Program-made: the position numbers and the translations under genes
From: an uncultured Prevotella sp.
Lineage (GTDB): Bacteria > Bacteroidota > Bacteroidia > Bacteroidales > Bacteroidaceae
Direction: 5' to 3'
DNA length: 64,000 nucleotides
Assembly (NCBI GenBank): GCA_900315525.1
Contig: OMZO01000008.1
Coordinates: 1 to 64,000, forward strand
Shown: positions 1 to 5,883 of the stretch, one piece after another
Layout: every line of letters begins with the position of its first letter
Numbering within the stretch: the first letter of the stretch is position 1
Notes under the pieces: model-generated
The model's database searches: none
What the model was told of the DNA's origin: nothing
The model's input: only the letters and a program-made list of their open reading frames with translations

Positions 1-1
1 A

Positions 2-196
2 AAAACGATCAGAACTTTCGGGCGCAGCGAGCTCGCCCAACAGTACTTCCCCCAGATCTCGCCCATGTCCGCATGGCGCAAGTTCCGGGAGTGGCTTGTC
101 CTTAATCCCAGCCTCCGTAGTCTGGCTTCAGTCACGCGTCGCACGTTCACGCCAGCAGAGGTACAGCTCATCTACACGGAGTTGGGAGAGCCGTAG
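2..196 (+). CDS. DUF4248 family protein (3' part only)
   Basis: This open frame enters from the left edge and ends at a TAG at 194-196. The 64 visible residues include GRSELAQQYFPQISPMSAWR, then a tryptophan-containing helix, then RRTFTPAEVQLI and a terminal GEP. That arrangement is typical of the small Bacteroidetes family DUF4248, which is usually found near VirE/DUF3987 and HU-like genes in mobile or phage-remnant loci. The role is unknown, and a small DNA-binding or packaging-related protein is a guess. The start codon lies outside the window. A hairpin follows at 241-271. Confidence 0.75.
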   Translation, partial: KTIRTFGRSELAQQYFPQISPMSAWRKFREWLVLNPSLRSLASVTRRTFTPAEVQLIYTELGEP

Positions 197-206
197 AAAT
201 AATCAC

Positions 207-225
207 TTCTCAGAAATTCTGAGAA
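207..225. repeat. Short perfect inverted repeat after the DUF4248 gene
   Basis: The arms TTCTCAG (207-213) and CTGAGAA (219-225) are perfect and separated by 5 nt. It sits 10 nt after the DUF4248 stop and may form part of the transcript end together with the next hairpin. Confidence 0.45.
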
Positions 226-240
226 TCTTATTTCAGAGTA

Positions 241-271
241 AGAGCCATTTGTCACTATGATAAGTGGCTCT
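241..271 (+). terminator. Probable terminator hairpin of the DUF4248 gene
   Basis: AGAGCCATTT (241-250) pairs with AAGTGGCTCT (262-271), giving a stem of about 10 bp with one G-U pair. It is followed by a weak T-rich tail (TCATTATT). The position 45 nt after a stop codon fits a terminator, but the U tract is poor. Confidence 0.5.
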
Positions 272-317
272 CATTATTCACATACACAAATAACTAACAG
301 TCAATATTTTAAACCGT

Positions 318-386
318 AAAATCACGTTGGGACTTACAACTTACAAACTTACAAAATCAAAATTCAAACTTACCTTACAAAGTACC
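318..386. repeat. Tandem ACTTACAA-like words
   Basis: Within this AT-rich stretch the word ACTTACAA or a close variant recurs several times in direct orientation, and its reverse complement (TTTTGTAAGTTTTT) appears after the palindrome at about 473-486. The stretch 200-770 contains no gene that I can support. It holds two hairpins, these words, the palindrome at 397-434, the inverted repeat at 436-474 and the promoter at 742. Confidence 0.5.
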
Positions 387-396
387 TATTATATAT

Positions 397-434
397 TTAA
401 TAATATTATATATTATAATATATAATATTATTAA
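397..434. repeat. Perfect 38-bp A/T palindrome
   Basis: Every base from 397 to 434 pairs with its symmetric partner (centre between 415 and 416), so this is a perfect A/T-only palindrome. Its core TATATATTATAATATATA is the same as the core of the palindrome at 52773-52802. It could extrude a cruciform. It may be a protein-binding site, a replication or integration landmark, or a mobile-element scar. The function is unknown. Confidence 0.8.
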
Positions 435-435
435 T

Positions 436-474
436 ACTATTTTTCAAACGTTCATGTACCATTTGAAAAATAGT
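436..474. repeat. 13-bp perfect inverted repeat beside the palindrome
   Basis: ACTATTTTTCAAA (436-448) is perfectly complementary to TTTGAAAAATAGT (462-474), with a 13-nt loop. It lies directly after the AT palindrome, so the two form a compact cruciform-rich element. Confidence 0.75.
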
Positions 475-686
475 TTTGTAAGTTTTTACACGCTATTGAA
501 AAGTTGGGTGTTATATCCTCTCCACCTACACTATGCGTTCTGGAAATAATTTGTCTCCAGAACATCTGTCTGTCTTTCGGTTGACTGAACATTTGGGAAT
601 TATTTTCCCAGATGCAAATTCTAGGAATTCTGCCTAATGGTGGTTGCCGCCTTCGCTATAGATATATGCTCTCCAAGACTGAAAGT

Positions 687-709
687 TTTTCATCGCAAGG
701 CTTGTGAAG
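687..709 (+). repeat. Copy A of a 23-bp exact repeat with a CAAGGCTTG core
   Basis: The 23 bases here, with core CATCGCAAGGCTTGTGAAG, recur exactly at 22504-22526. Both copies lie 26-33 nt upstream of a TAnnTTTG box, so a transcription-factor site is more likely than an attachment site. Confidence 0.6.
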
Positions 710-741
710 CCTTTGGGTGATCGTAATTCAGAAAAATGTTG

Positions 742-749
742 TATCTTTG
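742..749 (+). promoter_or_regulatory. Promoter -7 box (TATCTTTG) of the 771 gene
   Basis: TATCTTTG matches the Bacteroidetes -7 consensus TAnnTTTG. It lies inside the longer open frame beginning at GTG 717, so translation must start downstream, at ATG 771. Confidence 0.75.
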
Positions 750-770
750 CCGCATCAAATTGAATGTGAT

Positions 771-1319
771 ATGAAAAAGTTTATTCTAGGTGTGATTGTA
801 GGAGCATGCGTGATGATGGCTGTGGACTACTGTTCTACGACGCACGTCGCTAAGGATACGCCTCAGCAGCCCAAGAAGGGAGAAATGATTACATGGATGA
901 AACTGGATACCCTGATGTATGACAATCCCAAGTTCATGGCAGTTTATCCAAACTACTTTAAGGTGGATAGTCTTTCTGGTGATTCAAATGTAAAACTATT
1001 TACATATTCCGAAGATGAGGATACCATACGATTGAGATGCTTTGCTGTAGGTAATTCAAACCAATGGAATACAGAAGCGACTGCAGATTCGATAGTCTCC
1101 ATTAGGAAGTTCCTGGGCATAGACTCTCTCACGATGAAAGACATGCACCCAGGCTATTTCTATCTGGAAGGCTTCAGCCGTGTGGCGCCCTATAGCTTCT
1201 ATGAACAGTTCGTGGTGGACAAAGATTATATTTATGTCTATGAATTAAGCTATACCAACGGCCTAAAAGACAGAGTCAAGAAACTGAAAGAATTGGTGCA
1301 TAATTGGAATCCGTATTAA
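771..1319 (+). CDS. Hypothetical membrane-anchored or exported protein
   Basis: The product is 182 aa. The N-terminus (MKKFILGVIVGACVMMAVDY) is a hydrophobic signal or anchor segment followed by a Ser/Thr-rich linker, so the mature part should be outside the cytoplasm. The rest is soluble with many aromatic residues and no motif I recognise. ATG 771 was chosen over the in-frame GTG 717 because the promoter lies between them. It is monocistronic, with its own promoter at 742 and a strong terminator at 1368-1405. Function unknown. Confidence 0.75.
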   Translation: MKKFILGVIVGACVMMAVDYCSTTHVAKDTPQQPKKGEMITWMKLDTLMYDNPKFMAVYPNYFKVDSLSGDSNVKLFTYSEDEDTIRLRCFAVGNSNQWNTEATADSIVSIRKFLGIDSLTMKDMHPGYFYLEGFSRVAPYSFYEQFVVDKDYIYVYELSYTNGLKDRVKKLKELVHNWNPY

Positions 1320-1367
1320 ATACCAAGGGGAAGGAAGAGATGCAAAACTTTAAACTTATAATTTATA

Positions 1368-1405
1368 CGAGGACATAACCAATGAAGTTATGTCCTCGTT
1401 TTTGT
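1368..1405 (+). terminator. Rho-independent terminator
   Basis: CGAGGACATAAC (1368-1379) and GTTATGTCCTCG (1387-1398) form a perfect 12-bp stem with a 7-nt loop, followed by TTTTTG. It closes the transcription unit of the 771 gene. It may also limit read-through from the convergent gene at 1446. Confidence 0.9.
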
Positions 1406-1445
1406 TTATTTGCATGTAAAAATAGTTCCTAATGACATTTATGGA

Positions 1446-1979
1446 TTACCATGACCAGATAGAGGTGTTTTCATCGTTGCTACGCTGCTGCGTAGTAGTA
1501 TTCCCAAACGAATCCGTATAGCTTGAAGAAGAGCCGATGCTTTGCCCGTTGGAGTTCCTATAGGTAGTGGAGGTGTTCCCGTAGCTATCAGTGTATGTGT
1601 TTGACGTCCCTCTTCTTTGGCCATAAGGATCAGAATAAGTTGTAGTAGTATTACCATAACTGTCCGTGTAGCTCCTATCAGTTCCTGTGGTATTGCCATA
1701 TCGATCACGATGAGTTGTTGTGGTGTTACCATACGAATCGGTATAAGTTGACGAAGTACCGATTGTGTTACCATAACGGTCTCGATGAGTTGTGGTCGTA
1801 TTTCCGTAACTATCGGTGTACGAAGAAGAAGTTCCAGTGGTCTCGCCGTATTGATTGCGGTGTGTACTCGTAGAGTTTCCATAACCATCGGTATATCTCG
1901 AAGATGTACCAACATTGTACTGAGCGTTAGCTGCGATGGCGATCATGACAGCCATCAGTGTCATCATTACTTTTTTCAT
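1446..1979 (-). CDS. Secreted protein of 25-residue Tyr/Gly/Thr repeats
   Basis: The product is 177 aa. MKKVMMTLMAVMIAIAANAQ is a signal peptide that ends at a typical Bacteroidetes ANAQ cleavage site. The whole mature part is almost six tandem copies of a 25-aa unit close to GTSSSYTDSYGNTTTTHRDR plus YGNTT, and at DNA level these are 75-bp repeats. The composition (Ser, Thr, Tyr, Asn, Gly) suggests a surface or matrix filament or a beta-solenoid-like fibre. The start at 1979 was chosen because the -7 box lies at 2009-2016, inside the longer open frame. The short tail ends in SIWSW. No enzyme motif is present. Repeat number could vary by slippage. Confidence 0.75.
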   Translation of the reverse strand: MKKVMMTLMAVMIAIAANAQYNVGTSSRYTDGYGNSTSTHRNQYGETTGTSSSYTDSYGNTTTTHRDRYGNTIGTSSTYTDSYGNTTTTHRDRYGNTTGTDRSYTDSYGNTTTTYSDPYGQRRGTSNTYTDSYGNTSTTYRNSNGQSIGSSSSYTDSFGNTTTQQRSNDENTSIWSW

Positions 1980-2008
1980 AATTCTTTTGCTTTTAAATGT
2001 TCGTGCCG

Positions 2009-2016
2009 CAAAAGTA
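2009..2016 (-). promoter_or_regulatory. Promoter -7 box (TACTTTTG) of the repeat-protein gene
   Basis: Read on the minus strand this is TACTTTTG, 29 nt before the ATG at 1979. Confidence 0.65.
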
Positions 2017-2113
2017 AGGAATAATTCCGCACCTTCCAAGCAAAATTGGAAAACAAGCCTTGTGAAAATTGCAGATTCTTTGTTTTTTATGATGTCATTT
2101 CAAATAAAAGTTG

Positions 2114-2121
2114 TATCTTTG
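2114..2121 (+). promoter_or_regulatory. Promoter -7 box (TATCTTTG) of the WYL regulator
   Basis: TATCTTTG lies 22 nt before ATG 2144 and overlaps the apparent TTG start at 2111, which it rules out. The palindromic word CAAGCCTTG lies upstream at about 2050. Confidence 0.7.
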
Positions 2122-2143
2122 CACTATCCTAAATGTCATAAAT

Positions 2144-3226
2144 ATGCCTACTAAAAATATCTTTGCCGGATTTGGAGTCAGATCTGAGTTTGTGAATCTG
2201 ATATACATGGAACTGATGAAGCGTGATTTTGTCAGCTATGCTGATGTGCTTGCCTTATATTGTGGGAGACCAAAAGACTATTACGACAAAATGGCATGCA
2301 ATAAAGAACCTGGTTATGGAGAATTAAAGAAAGCCTTTCCAGAGGTCTTAAAGGCATTGGAAAAGATTTGCCCTGGATGCATCAAGGATAATGGAAAGAA
2401 TAAGGGCAAGGCATACAAATATATAGGTAAGGATGAAGATCCTCTCTCTGAAGAACGTAAAGCAGTAGTTCAGAAGTCTGTAGAAGATTATGTGGCTTTC
2501 TGCAAAGCATCAGCAGGCATTATGCCTGCAAGTTGGTTTTCTTCATTCTTTGAGAATACGCAAGTATTACTCGACACAAACAGAGAGTCGAAGGATGGTG
2601 AGATGAGAATTTGTTCTGGTGCAGAGCAAAATCTCACGAATATTGATTTGCTTCCCGTGTTTTATAAGGCAATCGCTAATAAACAAGTTCTTCGTTTTGA
2701 TTATCAGCGATTTGGTCAAGAATCATTCACCTTAGTCTTTCATCCTCAATTCCTCAAAGAATATAATGGTAGATGGTTTGTTTTTGGTGATGCAAACCGT
2801 GAACCTTATCAGGCTTATAATGTACCATTAGATCGAATCGTTGGCGAAGTCAGCGAGGTGAATGATGTGGAGTACATCCCTGCTCCAAAAGGCTTCTATC
2901 AGGAGTTTTTTAGTAATATAATAGGAGTCACACATGAGAAAGATGTTAAGGTTGAAGATGTCATCATTCGCACGAAGACGGAATACCAACATGGTCTTCT
3001 TCTGACGAAGCCCTTGCATCATTCACAAGAGGAAGTGCTGCCCTATGGAGAACATGATGGTCAGTGGTATGGTGAAGTCAAATTGACTATAGAATCTAAT
3101 CGCGAACTCCGAGGTCGTATTCTCCTATTTGGCGAGAATCTTGAAGTGATTAGCCCTCAATCATTAAGAGAACAATTGAGGGACATAATCAAGCGTCAAA
3201 TGATGCAATATTCAGATGAGAAGTAG
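2144..3226 (+). CDS. WYL-domain transcriptional regulator
   Basis: The product is 360 aa. Residues 1-90 look like a helical DNA-binding region. Residues ~185-270 carry the WYL domain (LRFDYQRFGQESFTLVFHPQ, then KEYNGRWFVFGD and LDRIV). Residues ~275-350 fit the WCX extension. WYL proteins are ligand-sensing regulators, often attached to prophage and defence loci, where nucleic acids or nucleotides may be the ligand. The gene sits directly upstream of an AbiL-like pair and the methylase-kinase operons, so it is a natural candidate to bind the repeated GGTTCC/GGAACC operators. That link is inference: its own promoter lacks the operator. An inverted repeat follows the stop at 3231-3260. Confidence 0.85.
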   Translation: MPTKNIFAGFGVRSEFVNLIYMELMKRDFVSYADVLALYCGRPKDYYDKMACNKEPGYGELKKAFPEVLKALEKICPGCIKDNGKNKGKAYKYIGKDEDPLSEERKAVVQKSVEDYVAFCKASAGIMPASWFSSFFENTQVLLDTNRESKDGEMRICSGAEQNLTNIDLLPVFYKAIANKQVLRFDYQRFGQESFTLVFHPQFLKEYNGRWFVFGDANREPYQAYNVPLDRIVGEVSEVNDVEYIPAPKGFYQEFFSNIIGVTHEKDVKVEDVIIRTKTEYQHGLLLTKPLHHSQEEVLPYGEHDGQWYGEVKLTIESNRELRGRILLFGENLEVISPQSLREQLRDIIKRQMMQYSDEK

Positions 3227-3230
3227 CAGA

Positions 3231-3260
3231 ATTGCACCAAATTGATGGGTAGAGTGCAAT
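3231..3260. promoter_or_regulatory. ATTGCAC/GTGCAAT inverted repeat, operator or weak terminator
   Basis: Perfect 7-bp arms at 3231-3237 and 3254-3260 are separated by 16 nt. There is no U tract, and the element lies 39 nt before the -7 box of the ATPase gene. An operator for the AbiL-like pair is more likely than a terminator. Confidence 0.5.
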
Positions 3261-3298
3261 TTATTTGCAGTTTATTTGGTCTTGTCGAAAAAATCCCC

Positions 3299-3306
3299 TA
3301 AATTTG
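3299..3306 (+). promoter_or_regulatory. Promoter -7 box (TAAATTTG) of the AbiL-like operon
   Basis: TAAATTTG is 21 nt before ATG 3328 and lies inside the longer open frame starting at 3265, which sets the true start downstream. Confidence 0.6.
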
Positions 3307-3327
3307 CGACAAAAATATTATTTCTAT

Positions 3328-4563
3328 ATGATATACGATATTGAGTTTGAGAATATGTATTCTTTCAAAGAAAAGGTTGTTTTTTCTATGGAAGGTACGG
3401 AAACCAATGCCAAGAATCAGAATTATTTCCGTGTCAATGATTCTGACAAGTGCTTGAAGGTTGGTGTTATATACGGGGCCAATGCTTCAGGAAAGACAAA
3501 CTTGATTCGTGGATTATATGGTTTCCAACTTTTATTAAAGGAAGGAAATAATAGGGGTGAAAATGATGGCATAAAAGAATATATGCCATTTTGTCTTCAT
3601 GAAAGTTCAATTAATGCTCCGTCATCTCTCAAAATTAGATTGTTGGGGAGCGGAAATATTCTCTACACATATAAACTTAGGTTCAATGCAGAAAAGATAT
3701 TAGAAGAATCCTTGTCTAAGTCCGAATCAAATAATGAAGAGTTACTATTTGAAAGGATTTGCTATCAAGACTCAATGCATAAAATAGTATTGCGGGATGG
3801 AATCAGCCACATAGTCCTTCAACAAGATGCAGTTCGAAAGAACCAATTAGGTTTGAGCTTTTTACAAGCTGTTAATATCCCCATAGTTTCTGATATTGCT
3901 TTAGAATTGCTTAATCTTCAAATGATTAATAGCTATAATCAGAGTATGACAAAAATGTTGTGGGATGATGCAAAGAGCCTTTTGAAAAAGAATCCAGATC
4001 TTGAAAACAAATTATCTCAATTCTTATCTCATCTGGATACAGGATTGAGAGGCTTCTTGATCCCAAATGAACAATCTGAATTTAAAGATTTACAGTTTAT
4101 TCATGATCAGATAAAGAATGACGGAACTATTGTTCCTATCAATTTTAATGCTGCTATTTCCGAATCTCTTGGAACAAAGAATCTTTTCCTATTAGGCATT
4201 AAGATTATTGAGGCATTAGAAAAGGGCTATACCCTATTCGTTGACGAACTTGATGCTTCTTTGCATACCTATATAACGGAGTTCATTATCAAGATGTTTC
4301 AGAACGAGCGTATTAATTCAAAGCATGCACAATTAATATTGACCACCCATGATATAAATCTAATGGACGAGAAGAGCCTAAGGCTTGATCAGATATGGCT
4401 TATGCAGAAGAAACATGATGGCTCCTCTGAATTATATTCGTTGGCAGATTTTGACGGTATTGATGAAGATACAAACCTTAAAGAATGGTATATGGCCAAA
4501 CGTTTTGGTGGACTTCCAAAGATAGAGTCAATAGAAAATCTTTTCCGCAATGAGACAGATTGA
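3328..4563 (+). CDS. AAA ATPase of AbiLi/RloA type
   Basis: The product is 411 aa. It begins with IYDIEFENMYSFKEKVVFS, the first strand of SMC/RecF-like AAA_15 ATPases. Walker A is GANASGKTNL (residues ~50-59), Walker B is LFVDELDASLH (~303-313), and a TTHD switch histidine follows (~333). Such ATPases pair with RloB-domain nuclease-like proteins in AbiL-type abortive infection modules. That is the case here: the next gene overlaps by 14 bp and encodes RloB. The expected role is sensing infection and licensing the partner. ATG 3328 was chosen because the promoter at 3299 lies within the longer open frame. The trigger is unknown. Confidence 0.85.
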   Translation: MIYDIEFENMYSFKEKVVFSMEGTETNAKNQNYFRVNDSDKCLKVGVIYGANASGKTNLIRGLYGFQLLLKEGNNRGENDGIKEYMPFCLHESSINAPSSLKIRLLGSGNILYTYKLRFNAEKILEESLSKSESNNEELLFERICYQDSMHKIVLRDGISHIVLQQDAVRKNQLGLSFLQAVNIPIVSDIALELLNLQMINSYNQSMTKMLWDDAKSLLKKNPDLENKLSQFLSHLDTGLRGFLIPNEQSEFKDLQFIHDQIKNDGTIVPINFNAAISESLGTKNLFLLGIKIIEALEKGYTLFVDELDASLHTYITEFIIKMFQNERINSKHAQLILTTHDINLMDEKSLRLDQIWLMQKKHDGSSELYSLADFDGIDEDTNLKEWYMAKRFGGLPKIESIENLFRNETD

Positions 4564-5713
4564 ACATCTACAGCCAGATGATTCTATCTGTATCATCTGT
4601 GAAGGAGAAAAGACTGAGCCATATTTCTTTGAAGATCTTATTGCTTGGATGGAGCGTGAGCACATAGTTCGTGATTATCAGTATCGGATATATCCCATTC
4701 CTTTAAAACACGCAGATGTTGATAGTGACAATGGTGGTCGAAAGACAAAGAAAAGGCCATTAGAGAATATACCCGATGATTCTGATGAGCCAGTTATTCT
4801 TAGAGGTCCGATTCCGGAATGTTGGGTAGATTCTGGTATTGCCCAATTAGCGAATTTCTCAGAGGTATGGGTTGTGTTCGATAAAGACGAGCATCCTCAT
4901 CACCCAAAGGCTTTTGAAAAACTGCGTAATACTCGAAGAACTAAAGCTAATCTGAATCTAGCATTTTCAAGTAGATGCTTTGAAACCTATCTTTTACAGC
5001 ATTTTGAGTATAATACCCATACTTTTCAGAAAACAGAATGTAACGAAAAGAAAAATGGTAGTACTCGCTACTTTAATTGCTGTTTGGATAATGCCGTAGT
5101 TGGAAAAGCATGTGATGGTGACAAATGCATAAATGGTTATGCTAGAAAACACGGCTACTGGCAGAACAGTAAGAATGACCAAACATTTTCTGTTGTTCGT
5201 AATCTCTGGTTTGGCATTTTTAATTCTCATCGTTTAAAATGGAATAGCCTCGCTAATATAACTCCTGCAACAGAAATATATGAGAGAAATCCCTATTTGG
5301 ATACATATAGGCTGACATTAAGGTTGATGGGGTATCACTCATTAGAACACGGTGACTCTTTATTTCATAAGGTAGGGAGTGGACAATTCTGGATATTGCA
5401 AAGAAAAGGTAATACTTTAACATTCAAAAACGACTCTGTTTTATCTATGTCTATTCCAGAGGGTGCAATCTCAACTATGAAAACTTTGTCAGACGGGAAG
5501 CCTCCAATTGATGTGGAGTGGCAAGTTAAGTGTAACTTGGAAGAAATCAGAATCGCTACAGGTGAACAATATACCATAGCTATTGATGACTTGTTGACGT
5601 CAGATAATCAATATTTGAAAATCCATTGGTATGATGACATCTATTTCTGTGCAAAGGAAGATGGAATTAAGGAAGATTTCGACATGACTTTATTCAACCT
5701 TTCAACCTGTTGA
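4550..5713 (+). CDS. RloB-domain protein (AbiLii-like effector)
   Basis: The product is 387 aa. The N-terminus SICIICEGEKTEPYFFEDL is the RloB/Toprim-like signature with its EGxxTE motif. It is followed by WVVFDKDEHPHHPKAF, the acidic D-x-D stretch, and by SSRCFETYLLQHF, the usual F-E-W/Y-L-L-H-F block. These are plausible metal-binding nuclease residues. RloB proteins travel with AAA ATPases in AbiL and in type I restriction-linked (rlo) loci. The 14-bp overlap with the ATPase gene implies translational coupling. The C-terminal ~150 residues are not recognised. The gene ends about 40 nt before the first of the three repeated operators. Confidence 0.8.
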   Translation: MRQIEHLQPDDSICIICEGEKTEPYFFEDLIAWMEREHIVRDYQYRIYPIPLKHADVDSDNGGRKTKKRPLENIPDDSDEPVILRGPIPECWVDSGIAQLANFSEVWVVFDKDEHPHHPKAFEKLRNTRRTKANLNLAFSSRCFETYLLQHFEYNTHTFQKTECNEKKNGSTRYFNCCLDNAVVGKACDGDKCINGYARKHGYWQNSKNDQTFSVVRNLWFGIFNSHRLKWNSLANITPATEIYERNPYLDTYRLTLRLMGYHSLEHGDSLFHKVGSGQFWILQRKGNTLTFKNDSVLSMSIPEGAISTMKTLSDGKPPIDVEWQVKCNLEEIRIATGEQYTIAIDDLLTSDNQYLKIHWYDDIYFCAKEDGIKEDFDMTLFNLSTC

Positions 5714-5751
5714 CTTATGAATAATACGGTTTGTAAGAATTATCCAATAAT

Positions 5752-5823
5752 CGGTTCCACGAAGAACGGAACCATTCCTAATGGTGATTTCCTTGCAGCA
5801 ATCAAAAATAGGTTGTACCTTTG
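5752..5823 (+). promoter_or_regulatory. Operator-promoter unit 1 (GGTTCC-N9-GGAACC, 48 nt to the -7 box)
   Basis: CGGTTCC begins at 5752, and the arms GGTTCC (5753-5758) and GGAACC (5768-5773) are separated by 9 nt. CTTGC at 5792-5796 lies at the -33 position and TACCTTTG at 5816-5823 is the -7 box, followed by CAGCG. The same elements with identical spacing occur at 9788-9859 and 13365-13436. Confidence 0.85.
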
Positions 5824-5883
5824 CAGCGCATTTGAGACACAAATGCCTGAAATAGAGTACTAACAACAAAAACACAAGAAACT

